From Variovorax sp. 54 (GTDB lineage: Bacteria > Pseudomonadota > Gammaproteobacteria > Burkholderiales > Burkholderiaceae_C): a stretch of 64,000 nt of DNA. Position 1 is the stretch's first letter. Each line of letters begins with the position of its first letter. This document shows positions 8,609 through 16,648 of the stretch, piece by piece. The DNA is taken from NCBI RefSeq assembly GCF_002754375.1, contig NZ_PEFF01000001.1:806001-870000 (forward strand), read 5' to 3'. The position numbers were made by a program, and so were the translations under genes. Below the pieces are notes generated by a model. The model made no database searches. It was not told where the DNA came from and saw only the letters and a list, made by a program, of their open reading frames with translations.

Positions 8609-9294
8609 AGCGTTTCGCCTTCCTTCAGCACGCCAGCCGTGCGCAAGGCCGACACGAGCCATTTGGCGGCCGTGTCGCCCTGCTTGATGGCCGCGATGCG
8701 CGCGGCCTCGTCCTTGACCTTCTTGGCGGCCAGCGGCAGCAGCGATTCGATCTTCTCGCGCTCCACCACGACCACGCCGTCGCCGTCGCCGATCACGAAG
8801 TCGCCGGCGTTCACGGTGACGCCGCCGATCGACACCGGGTGGCCGATGCGTCCGCCGATGTGCTTGGTCGGCCCGTTCGGGTTCGTGCCCACCGAGAAGA
8901 CCGGGAAGTCCATCTCGTCGATCTCCAGGCTGTCGCGGCACGCGCCGTCCATCACGACGCCGGCGATGCCGAGCTGCTTGCAGGCCGTCATCATGATGGT
9001 GCCCATGAGCGCCGAGGTCTGGTCGCCCTTGCCGTCGATCACCAGCACGTCGCCCGGTTGGGCCATCGCGATGGCGGCATGGATCATGAGGTTGTCGCCC
9101 GGGCGCACTTCGACCGTGAGCGCCGTGCCCGCCAGCTTCATGCGCGGCCGCAGCGCCTTGATGCGGCCGTCGAGCGCGCCGCGCCGGCCGGCCACGTCGG
9201 CCAGGATCGCGGGCTGCAACTCAGCGGCCTGCGCCACGAGATGGGAAGGCACGCGTTCAAAGTCGCGAATGATGTCGGGAAGTGTGGAGGACAT
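8605..9294 (-). CDS. RraA-like 4-hydroxy-4-methyl-2-oxoglutarate-type aldolase
   Basis: The 229-residue protein starts at MSSTLPDIIRDF and is of the RraA/HMG-aldolase family. The active-site block IAGVVMDGACRDSLEI provides the conserved DG..RD, and GGRIGHPVSIGGVTVNAGD plus GDGDGVVVV are family hallmarks. Class II pyruvate aldolases of this type cleave 4-hydroxy-4-methyl-2-oxoglutarate or oxaloacetate. The same fold also serves as the RNase E inhibitor RraA, but the catabolic neighbours favour the enzyme role. The stop overlaps the GTG start of the dehydrogenase, so the pair is translated together. Confidence 0.88.
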   Translation of the reverse strand: MSSTLPDIIRDFERVPSHLVAQAAELQPAILADVAGRRGALDGRIKALRPRMKLAGTALTVEVRPGDNLMIHAAIAMAQPGDVLVIDGKGDQTSALMGTIMMTACKQLGIAGVVMDGACRDSLEIDEMDFPVFSVGTNPNGPTKHIGGRIGHPVSIGGVTVNAGDFVIGDGDGVVVVEREKIESLLPLAAKKVKDEAARIAAIKQGDTAAKWLVSALRTAGVLKEGETL

Positions 9295-9397
9295 GGGCTT
9301 CTTTCTGGGATGAAGAGGGGTGCCGACGCGGGCATGGCTGCGCCCAGGCAACGCTCAGTGCGTACCCCTTGGCGTGTCGCCGCGTCAGTGAGTTAGG

Positions 9398-10411
9398 TCA
9401 GTCGACCTTGGCGCCGGATTCCTTGACGATCGGCGCCCAGCGCACGATGTCGTCGCGGATCAGCTTGGCGAATTGCTCGGGCGTTCCACCCAGCGCATCG
9501 GAGCCCTGACTGGCGAGCTTCTTCTTGACTTCCGGGTCCTGCAGCGCCTTGTTGAACGCGCCGTTCACCTTGGTCACCACGTCCTTCGGCAGGCCAGCAG
9601 GCCCCGCAATGCCGAACCAGGTCACGGCCTCGAAACCCTTGAAGCCCGACTCGGCGACCGTGGGCACGGCCGGCAGGTCGGCGGTGCGCTTGGCCGAGGT
9701 GACGGCCAGCACGCGCATCTTTCCGTTCTTGACGTAGCCGATCAGCGTCGGCACGGAAGACATGTACATCTGGATCTGGCCGCCGATGAGGTCGGTCGAG
9801 CCTTGCGCGGCGCCCTTGTACGGCACGTGCGTGAACTTCACGCCGGCGGTCTTCTGGAGCAGCTCCGTGGCCAGGTGCGCGACCGTCCCGCTGCCGGAGC
9901 TGGCGTAGTTCAGCGCTTCGGGCTTGGCCTTGGCCGCGGCCACCACGTCGGCGAGCGTCTTGTAGGGCGAGTCCGCCGCCACCACGAGCGCCAGGGGCGC
10001 GCTGGCCACCGTGACGATCGGGGTCAGGTCCTTTTCGGGGTTGTAGGGCAGCTTGGGGTACAGCGTGGGGTTGATCGCCAGGTTGCTCGTCTGGCCCAGG
10101 ACGAGCGTGTAGCCGTCGGGTGTCGACTTCGCCGCCGCGTCCACGCCGAGGTTGCCGCCCGAGCCCGGCTTGTTGTCGATGATGATCGACCAGCCATTGG
10201 CCACGGCCACCTTGTTGGCGACTTCACGCGCAATCAGGTCCGTGCCTCCGCCCGCAGGAAACGGCACGATGAGCTTGATGGCCCGCGAGGGATAGGCCGC
10301 CTGCGCCGACGCCGGCGAAGGCACCAGCAGCATCGCTGCGGCAACGGCAGCGGTGGCGGCCACGAAGCCGGTGAAGCGGCCCGAGGCCGTGGCGGGGAAA
10401 GCGCGATGCAT
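9398..10411 (-). CDS. Bug-family (TTT) periplasmic solute-binding receptor
   Basis: A 337-residue receptor with a long signal peptide ending near PASAQA, mature start YPSRAIKLIVPFPAGGG, and family stretches NPTLYPKLPY, SSGSGTVAHLATELL, HVPYKGAAQG and LPAVPTVAESG. It lies 103 bases upstream of the aldolase gene and downstream of a LysR gene, all on the minus strand. It probably delivers the acid that the aldolase and dehydrogenase act on. No membrane transporter components are adjacent. Confidence 0.92.
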   Translation of the reverse strand: MHRAFPATASGRFTGFVAATAAVAAAMLLVPSPASAQAAYPSRAIKLIVPFPAGGGTDLIAREVANKVAVANGWSIIIDNKPGSGGNLGVDAAAKSTPDGYTLVLGQTSNLAINPTLYPKLPYNPEKDLTPIVTVASAPLALVVAADSPYKTLADVVAAAKAKPEALNYASSGSGTVAHLATELLQKTAGVKFTHVPYKGAAQGSTDLIGGQIQMYMSSVPTLIGYVKNGKMRVLAVTSAKRTADLPAVPTVAESGFKGFEAVTWFGIAGPAGLPKDVVTKVNGAFNKALQDPEVKKKLASQGSDALGGTPEQFAKLIRDDIVRWAPIVKESGAKVD

Positions 10412-10542
10412 GTCTTGTCTCCAGTTTTTTCGTCCGCTTCGCAGGAGCGCGGGCGGCGTGTTCGATGGAGGCAAGTATTCGCAGCGTCGCCCATTCAGTC
10501 CAATCGATACTTTTTGAAGATCGATAGATTTGACTTGGGGTA

Positions 10543-11442
10543 TCAGCCGGCCGGCGTGTCTGCGTATTTCGCCAGCAGGTTGATCAGGCGTTGCGCCGCG
10601 GGAGAGAGGTAGCCGCTGTCCCGGTAGGTCACGACCATGCGCCGCCGCATGGCCGTGGCGGGCACCTTCACCTCGCGCAGCGCGGCGCCCGACTGCCCGG
10701 CTTGAAGGTGCAGCCGCGAGATGAAGCTCAAGAGGCCCGTCTCCCCGATCAGGCCGGGGAGCATCAGCAGCATCGTGCTTTCGACCTGCACCAGCGGCCG
10801 CGGCAGACGGTGCCGGTCGAAGGTCTGGTCGAGCCAATCGCGGGTCGGGGCCCCGGGAGGCTGCAGCACCCATCGATGAGCCGTCAGGTCTTTCAAACTG
10901 GGCTTGGGCTTGCTGAAGATCGGGTGCGACTCGGCGGCGGCCACCACGATCACGTCTTCGGCCAAGTAGTGCGAAGCAAACCCGGTTTCCGCCGGGACTT
11001 CGGTGCCGACCATGAGGTCGATGTCGCCGGCGCGCAAGAGCGGCTTCAGCACGTCGACCAATGCCACGGTGGTGCGCAACGTGACGCCGGGTGCTTCGCG
11101 CATCAGGTCGCGTGCGGCCGGCGGCAGCAAGAACTGCGCGGCCGTCGGGACGATGCCCACCTTGATGTTGCCGGTCAGGCCGCGGCCGATGTCGCCGATC
11201 TCGCGGCGCGCGCTCTCCACGTCGAAGCGCGTGCGCTGCGCCCACTTGAGCAGGGCACTGCCGGCCGCAGTGAGCCGGATGCCGCGGCCCGTCTTCTCGA
11301 ACAGCGCCGCGCCGCATGCTTCTTCGAGCCGCCGCACGCAGCTCGTGAGCGCGGGCTGCGTGCGGTGCAGCCGCTCCGCCGCGCGCCCCATGTGTTCGAG
11401 CTCGGCGATGACTTCGAAATACTGGAGGTCGCGCAGGTCCAG
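10543..11442 (-). CDS. LysR-type transcriptional regulator with probable CTG start
   Basis: The in-frame family N-terminus LDLRDLQYFEVIAELEHMG begins at a CTG codon at 11442 and gives 299 residues, the usual LysR length. The first ATG, at 11391, would cut into the helix-turn-helix (RAAERLHRTQPALTSCVRRL). A Shine-Dalgarno-like GGAG at 11453-11450 sits seven bases before the CTG. No ATG, GTG or TTG is better placed, because the codons just upstream read FFPTPRSNP. The effector domain follows normally (GNIKVGIVPTAAQF). The likely targets are the same-strand Bug/aldolase/dehydrogenase genes downstream. Confidence 0.85.
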   Translation of the reverse strand: MDLRDLQYFEVIAELEHMGRAAERLHRTQPALTSCVRRLEEACGAALFEKTGRGIRLTAAGSALLKWAQRTRFDVESARREIGDIGRGLTGNIKVGIVPTAAQFLLPPAARDLMREAPGVTLRTTVALVDVLKPLLRAGDIDLMVGTEVPAETGFASHYLAEDVIVVAAAESHPIFSKPKPSLKDLTAHRWVLQPPGAPTRDWLDQTFDRHRLPRPLVQVESTMLLMLPGLIGETGLLSFISRLHLQAGQSGAALREVKVPATAMRRRMVVTYRDSGYLSPAAQRLINLLAKYADTPAG

Positions 11443-11449
11443 GGGGTTG

Positions 11450-11453
11450 CTCC
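11450..11453 (-). promoter_or_regulatory. Shine-Dalgarno GGAG before the CTG start
   Basis: On the minus strand GGAG is followed by seven bases and then CTG. It is the main evidence for placing the LysR start at 11442. Confidence 0.5.
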
Positions 11454-11500
11454 GTGGGGTGGGAAAGAAAGAACGGTGCCGAAGACAGCGGTGCAGGCGG

Positions 11501-11857
11501 CTACGCCCGGAACCAGATCTTGAGCGTCACGTACATCGCGTAGCCCAAGCCCAGGACCATCCACGCAACGAAAAACAGGTTGGCCCAGTAGTCGCCCGCA
11601 TGCGCCGCCAACGTGTAGACCTGCCCCGCGCAGCCTTTGCCGACGCAAGGAATTTCGCCCCGAACCAGGGCGCGCAGCATGGCGAAGAAGAGGTAGCAGG
11701 TCACGCCGGCGACCATCAGGAATCCGACGGGCCCTACGACCCCTTGGGTGAGTTCGCCCTTCTCATCGCGATAGCCCTGGCGCAGCAGTTTCTGTCCGTA
11801 CCTGTACCAGGCAAATCCGAGCAGGAGCATCAAGGCGTAGTAGAGGAAGGTTCGCAT
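11501..11857 (-). CDS. Small membrane protein of unknown function
   Basis: The 118-residue protein starts at MRTFLYYALMLLLGFAWYRY. It has three hydrophobic segments, at about 1-19, 40-60 and 88-110. Between the second and third lies a short loop with two cysteines (IPCVGKGCAG) that could form a periplasmic disulfide. The open frame extends 14 codons further upstream through a proline-rich stretch that does not look coding. I do not recognise the family. It lies between the LysR gene and the indolepyruvate oxidoreductase on the same strand, 90 bases after the latter. Confidence 0.72.
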   Translation of the reverse strand: MRTFLYYALMLLLGFAWYRYGQKLLRQGYRDEKGELTQGVVGPVGFLMVAGVTCYLFFAMLRALVRGEIPCVGKGCAGQVYTLAAHAGDYWANLFFVAWMVLGLGYAMYVTLKIWFRA

Positions 11858-11947
11858 GTCGGGGGGTCGTCGGGGTGTCGCGGGGGGGGGCTTCGGCAAG
11901 GATCGTAGCCGAGCGAAGCCCCTTCTCCGCCCGACCGCGCGCCCCCG

Positions 11948-14900
11948 CTACCGCGCGCTGGCCACGATGGCGATGCCTCGGATCTGCCCGGCGCTGGGCG
12001 CGTCCACCGGCTTCGCGTAGCGCGATGGCGCAAAGCGGTGCAGCAGCTCGGCCTCGCGGATGCGCGCCGAGTCCAGGTTCGCCAGCTTCACATGGCCGAA
12101 GCCACGCACCGACAGCGGCAGGGCCGCGATGCGTGCAGCAGTCGATTGGTTGTCGGGCGTCAGTTCGGCCGCCATCTCCTGCAGCAAGCGGTCGAAGTGA
12201 TCGATCAGCCCGCGCTCGGTGCGGCGCTCCGCCGTGTGGCCGAACAGGTCGAAGGGCGTGCCGCGCAGTCGCTTGCCGTGGGCCAGCCATTTCATCGCTG
12301 GCAGCATCCATGCACCGAGGCGAATCTTGGCGGGCGCCTGACCGTGCGCAGGGCGTGAGAGCAACGGCGGGGCCATGTGGAACTCGAGCTTCAGGTCGCC
12401 TTCGAACTGGTCTTTCAGCTTCTGCAGAAACGTGCCGTCGGTGTACAGGCGCGCGACCTCATACTCGTCCTTGTAGCTCATGAGCTTCAAGAGGCTGCGC
12501 GCCGCGTTGCGCGTGAAGGGCAGGCGCGCATCGCCGCCCGGCAATGCGGACTCGGTCGCCTGCAGCGCGCGAATGCGCTGCTCGAAGCGCTGCGCCCATG
12601 CGGCGCTCTGGTAACCGGTGAGGTGGCGGCGCGCATCGGCGAGCAGGGTTTCCAGCGGGCGGTCGTCGACCTGGTGCGCCGCAGCCTCGACCGGCGCCGC
12701 GCGCAACTGGTCGAGCGCCGCAGCGTCGCCCGCCGCGAGCCGCCCCAGCGAGAACGCCGACTGGTTGGCCGCCACGGCCACGCCGTTGAGTTCGATCGCA
12801 TGCATGAGCGCCTCGAGGCTCAGCGGCACCAGGCCGCGCTGCCACGCGTAGCCGGTCGCGACGATGTTCGCAGCCAGCGTGTCGCCCAGGAACTCTTCCG
12901 CCAGGCTCTGCGCATCGAAGGTCTCGACCTGTTCCTCGCCCGCGACGAAGCGCATCTTCTCGAGCAGCAGGTCGACATGCAGGTCCGCATCGGGGTTGCG
13001 CAGCGACTCGGCCACCGGAATCTCGTGGATGTTCGCGAGCACGCGCGTGCGCCCGTGCCGCACGGTCTGCAGCGCGTCGGCCGAGGCGCCCACCACCACG
13101 TCGCACGCGAGGATGGCGTCGGCCTGCTGCGTGTCGATGCGCACCTGGTTCAGCCGCTCGGGCGTGTCGGCCAGCCGCACGAAGCTCAGTACCGAGCCGC
13201 CCTTCTGCGCGAAGCCCATGAAGTCGAGCACGCTGGCCGACTTGCCTTCGAGGTGCGCGGCCATCGCGATGACCGCGCCCACCGTCACCACGCCGGTGCC
13301 GCCCACGCCGGTCACCAGCAGGTCGTACGGACCGGTCCACGCATGCGGCGCAGGATGCGCGAGCGCGCCCACGCGGTGCAGGAAGGCATCGCGCCCGGCC
13401 GCCAGCGCCCCGCTCTTGCGGCGCAGCTTGCCGCCGGTGACGCCCACGAAGCTGGGGCAGAAGCCCTTGGCGCAGGAATAGTCCTTGTTGCAGCTGGTCT
13501 GGTCGATCTTGCGCTTGCGGCCCATCGGCGTCTCGTGCGGGAGCACGGCCACGCAGTTGCTCTGCACGGTGCAGTCGCCGCAGCCTTCGCACACGGCCTC
13601 GTTGATGAACAGGCGCTTGGGCGGATCGGCCAGCTCGCCCTTCTTGCGGCGACGGCGCTTCTCGGCGGCGCAGGTCTGCTCGTAGATGAGCACGGTCACG
13701 CCGGGCATTTCGCGCAGGCGTCGCTGCACCTCGTCGAGCGCGGCGCGGTCGTGGAACTCGGTGCCGGCCGGAAACTTGTTCTTGATGGCGTCGTAGTGGT
13801 GGATGGCGTCGCTCACGACCACCACCTTGGTGACGCCTTCCGACTCCACCTGCCGCGCAATGGCGTCCACGCTGATGACGCCGTCGACCGGCTGGCCGCC
13901 GGTCATCGCGACCGCGTCGTTGAACAGGATCTTGTAGGTGAGCGTGGCCTTGGCCGCCACGGCCTGGCGGATCGCGAGGTAGCCCGAGTGGTAGTAGGTG
14001 CCGTCGCCCAGGTTCTGGAACACGTGCGGCGTCTTGGTGAACATCGCGTGCGAGATCCAGTCGACGCCCTCTCCGCCCATCTGGATCAGGCCCGCCGTGC
14101 TGCGGTCCATCCAGTTGGCCATGAAGTGGCAGCCGATGCCCGCGCGCGCCGTCGATCCCTCGGGCACCTTGGTGCTGGTGTTGTGCGGACAGCCGGCGCA
14201 GAAGTACGGCACGCGCTTGACCGCATCGCTCGCGTTGCCCAGCAGCTCGGGCGGCGTGAAGTCGCGCACATGCTGCAGGTGATCGCCCAGGTCGTAGTTC
14301 TCGGGAAAGTGCACGGCCAGCCAGTGCGCGACCAGTTCGATGAGGCGCGAAGGCCGCAGCTCGCCGAGCGCCGACACCAGCGGCTGACCCGCGTGGTCGT
14401 GCTTGCCCACGAGCACGGGGCGCGCATCGGGCGGCGCGTTGTAGAAGATGTCGCGCAGCTGCGTCTCGACCACGGCGCCCTTCTCTTCCACGATGAGGAT
14501 CTCGCCGAGCCCGCGCGCGAACTCTTTGAGGCGCGTCTGCTCGAGCGGAAAGCTCAGCCCGATCTTGTACAGCCGCACACCCGCACGCGCGAGTTGCTCG
14601 GGCGAGAGTTCGAGCCGGCGCAGCACCTCCATCAGGTCGTGGTGCGCCTTGCCGCAGGTGACGATGCCCACCTTGGCATGCGGGCTCACGATGACGTGGC
14701 GGTCGATGCTGTTGCGTTGGGTGAAGGCAGCCACGGCCGCGAGCTTGTCTTCCAGCCTCGACTCGATGCGCAGCGACGGCAGATCGGGCCAGCGGTAGTG
14801 CAGGCCGTCGGGCGGCGCGGCGTGGCCGGTGGCGGCGCGCACCGCATCGGCGTCTTCCCAGGCGGCCACGCGCGCGTTCACCGCATCGAGGTCCACCGTG

Positions 14901-15556
14901 CCCGCGCTCTCCACGATTTCGGACAGCGCCGCCATGCCGACCCATGCGCCTGAATAGCGCGAGAGCTCGTAGCCGTACAGCCCGAACTCCAGGTACTCGG
15001 CCACGCTGGCGGGCTGCATCACGGGCATGCGCCAGGCCATGAAGGCGTGATCGCTCTGGTGCGGCATCGACGACGACACGCAGCCGTGGTCGTCGCCTGC
15101 CACCACCAGCACGCCGCCGCGCGGCGACGAGCCGTAGGCGTTGCCGTGCTTGAGCGCATCGCCCGCGCGGTCCACGCCCGGGCCCTTGCCGTACCACATG
15201 GCGTACACGCCATCGACGGTGCGCTCGGGGTCCGATTCAACGCGCTGCGTGCCCAGCACCTGCGTGGCGGCCAACTCCTCGTTCACGGCAGGCACGAAGC
15301 GGATGCCGGTCTGCTTGAAGCGCTCGCCGGCCTTCCAGATGGCCTGGTCGACCATGCCCAGCGGCGAGCCGCGGTAGCCGCTCACGAAGCCCTGCGTGTG
15401 CAGGCCGCGTACCGCGTCGCGCTGTTTCTGCATCACCAGGATGCGGATCAACGCCTGCGTGCCGGTGATGAAGACCGAGCCGGCATCGGCCCAGAGGTTG
15501 TCGGACAGTTGGTAGTCGGGCCGTCTGAGTGCGGTCGCTTCGAGTGGGGCGTTCAT
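11948..15556 (-). CDS. Indolepyruvate ferredoxin oxidoreductase (fused subunits)
   Basis: The 1202-residue fused 2-oxoacid oxidoreductase oxidatively decarboxylates aryl pyruvates such as indolepyruvate or phenylpyruvate to acyl-CoA. The N-terminal pyrimidine-binding part (TGTQALIRILVMQKQRD) leads to a thiamine diphosphate region near residue 485 (GIGCHFMANWM, GGEGVDW). A ferredoxin-like cysteine cluster follows near 655-690 (CEGCGDCTVQSNC, then CNKDYSCAKGFCP), then the gamma-type domain (TGVGGTGVVTVGAVIAM, near 750). The C-terminal 400 residues match the extra domain of proteobacterial fused forms. Its length is normal for the fused family. The divergent Lrp/AsnC gene is the likely regulator, which fits amino-acid-derived 2-oxoacids as substrates. 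Confidence 0.94.
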   Translation of the reverse strand: MNAPLEATALRRPDYQLSDNLWADAGSVFITGTQALIRILVMQKQRDAVRGLHTQGFVSGYRGSPLGMVDQAIWKAGERFKQTGIRFVPAVNEELAATQVLGTQRVESDPERTVDGVYAMWYGKGPGVDRAGDALKHGNAYGSSPRGGVLVVAGDDHGCVSSSMPHQSDHAFMAWRMPVMQPASVAEYLEFGLYGYELSRYSGAWVGMAALSEIVESAGTVDLDAVNARVAAWEDADAVRAATGHAAPPDGLHYRWPDLPSLRIESRLEDKLAAVAAFTQRNSIDRHVIVSPHAKVGIVTCGKAHHDLMEVLRRLELSPEQLARAGVRLYKIGLSFPLEQTRLKEFARGLGEILIVEEKGAVVETQLRDIFYNAPPDARPVLVGKHDHAGQPLVSALGELRPSRLIELVAHWLAVHFPENYDLGDHLQHVRDFTPPELLGNASDAVKRVPYFCAGCPHNTSTKVPEGSTARAGIGCHFMANWMDRSTAGLIQMGGEGVDWISHAMFTKTPHVFQNLGDGTYYHSGYLAIRQAVAAKATLTYKILFNDAVAMTGGQPVDGVISVDAIARQVESEGVTKVVVVSDAIHHYDAIKNKFPAGTEFHDRAALDEVQRRLREMPGVTVLIYEQTCAAEKRRRRKKGELADPPKRLFINEAVCEGCGDCTVQSNCVAVLPHETPMGRKRKIDQTSCNKDYSCAKGFCPSFVGVTGGKLRRKSGALAAGRDAFLHRVGALAHPAPHAWTGPYDLLVTGVGGTGVVTVGAVIAMAAHLEGKSASVLDFMGFAQKGGSVLSFVRLADTPERLNQVRIDTQQADAILACDVVVGASADALQTVRHGRTRVLANIHEIPVAESLRNPDADLHVDLLLEKMRFVAGEEQVETFDAQSLAEEFLGDTLAANIVATGYAWQRGLVPLSLEALMHAIELNGVAVAANQSAFSLGRLAAGDAAALDQLRAAPVEAAAHQVDDRPLETLLADARRHLTGYQSAAWAQRFEQRIRALQATESALPGGDARLPFTRNAARSLLKLMSYKDEYEVARLYTDGTFLQKLKDQFEGDLKLEFHMAPPLLSRPAHGQAPAKIRLGAWMLPAMKWLAHGKRLRGTPFDLFGHTAERRTERGLIDHFDRLLQEMAAELTPDNQSTAARIAALPLSVRGFGHVKLANLDSARIREAELLHRFAPSRYAKPVDAPSAGQIRGIAIVASAR

Positions 15557-15591
15557 GCCCGGAATTGTTCTGCGGCCCCCCAAGTAAGTGT

Positions 15592-15628
15592 TTCTTCAAT
15601 ACACTGGCGCAGACCCTTGTTTGAAGAA
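15592..15628. promoter_or_regulatory. Inverted repeat, candidate Lrp/AsnC-type binding site
   Basis: TTCTTCAA (15592-15599) and TTGAAGAA (15621-15628) are perfect inverted copies about three helical turns apart (29 bp start to start). They lie in the 92-bp gap between the oxidoreductase and the Lrp-type gene. Paired sites at such spacing suit octameric Lrp-family proteins. Confidence 0.45.
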
Positions 15629-15648
15629 GAATCCACTCGAAAATCACG

Positions 15649-16170
15649 ATGAACGTCGGTTCTGCTTCTCTTGACGAGCATTGCCTCAAGATTCTTTCTG
15701 CACTGCAGCATGACGGCCGGCAGACCGTGCAGCAGATTTCCGAGGCCGTGGGCCTGTCGCCCACGCCCTGCTGGAAGCGCATCAAGGACATGGAAGCGGC
15801 CGGCGTCATCCGCGGCTACACCGCGCTCGTCGACCCCGAATTGGTGGGTTTGCATGTGTCGGCCGTGGCCGAAGTGAACCTCGACCGGCACAGCGAGGCG
15901 ATGGTGCAACGCTTCGAAGAAGCCGTGGCCGCAAGCCCGCAGATCATTCGCTGCGTGTCGGCCACCGGGCCCGCCGACTACATCCTCAACGTGACCGTGC
16001 CGGACATGAAGCACTACGAGCGCTTCCTGCACGAGGTGCTGTTCAGTCTGCCCGGCGTGACGCACGTGCGGTCGAGCATCGTGCTGCGCGAGATCAAGTC
16101 GGAGGCGGCGCTGCCACTGGGGCACCTGCTGGATGCGAAGGCCGGGCTGGTGGGCTCACGACGAACCTAG
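15649..16170 (+). CDS. Lrp/AsnC-family transcriptional regulator
   Basis: A 173-residue protein with an N-terminal helix-turn-helix (VQQISEAVGLSPTPCWKRIK, about residues 27-46) and a C-terminal RAM effector/oligomer domain (GLHVSAVAEVNLDRHS, then GPADYILNVTVPDM). The length and layout are standard. It is transcribed away from the indolepyruvate oxidoreductase and probably controls it in response to an amino acid such as tryptophan or phenylalanine. That ligand is a guess from the neighbour's substrate class. Confidence 0.93.
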   Translation: MNVGSASLDEHCLKILSALQHDGRQTVQQISEAVGLSPTPCWKRIKDMEAAGVIRGYTALVDPELVGLHVSAVAEVNLDRHSEAMVQRFEEAVAASPQIIRCVSATGPADYILNVTVPDMKHYERFLHEVLFSLPGVTHVRSSIVLREIKSEAALPLGHLLDAKAGLVGSRRT

Positions 16171-16187
16171 ACGCATCCGGTCGTCGT

Positions 16188-16207
16188 GGGCCGTGGAGCA
16201 GCGGCCC
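16188..16207. terminator. Hairpin between convergent genes
   Basis: GGGCCG (16188-16193) pairs with CGGCCC (16202-16207) around an eight-base loop, between the stop codons of the Lrp gene and the convergent GNAT gene. There is no T-run, so it is at best a weak or factor-assisted terminator. Confidence 0.35.
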
Positions 16208-16211
16208 CTGC

Positions 16212-16619
16212 TTACTTCTTGCGCCGGATGGCGTAAGCGTTCTGCGCCAGCTCGAAACCGAGCGTCGGGTAGTAAGACATCGCGTCGGGGGCAGACAGCA
16301 AGATCAACGACACCTCGTCGCCGATGATGGCCTGCGTGCGCTTCACGAGTTCCCGGCCAATGCCATGGCCCTGGTACTTCTTGTCCACCGCCAGGTCCGA
16401 CAGGTAGCAGCAGTACGCATGGTCGGTCAGTGACCGCGACAGCCCCACCAGCTCGTCGCCGACCCACGCCGACAGCAAGAGACTGGGCGCGGCGAACATC
16501 CGCTCGATTCGCGCGAGATCGTGGGTGGGACGCTTGATGCCGGATCGATCGAAGACGCGGGCGATGTCGACCGGATCCAGTGGAACGTTCTGACGGTAGT
16601 CGATGGTGATGTTGTTCAT
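16212..16619 (-). CDS. GNAT-family N-acetyltransferase
   Basis: The 135-residue protein starts at MNNITIDYRQNVP. The acetyl-CoA-binding motif A is clear: LSDLAVDKKYQGHGIGRELV, with the Q-G-H-G-I-G loop at about residues 86-92. The end of the fold (MSYYPTLGFELAQNAYAIRRK) has the usual tyrosine and glycine. Such small stand-alone GNATs acetylate amines or antibiotics, and the substrate cannot be read from sequence. The gene follows the DUF2130 gene by 29 bases on the same strand, so the two may be co-transcribed. Confidence 0.88.
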   Translation of the reverse strand: MNNITIDYRQNVPLDPVDIARVFDRSGIKRPTHDLARIERMFAAPSLLLSAWVGDELVGLSRSLTDHAYCCYLSDLAVDKKYQGHGIGRELVKRTQAIIGDEVSLILLSAPDAMSYYPTLGFELAQNAYAIRRKK

Positions 16620-16648
16620 GTGTTTCTTCAGCAGTGCCTGCGCCCCGC

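Noticed and set aside
12377..14953. Plus-strand open frame of about 858 codons, and a second minus-strand frame, over the oxidoreductase
   Set aside because: Both overlap the fully supported indolepyruvate oxidoreductase frame and have Arg/His/Ala-rich products with no motifs.
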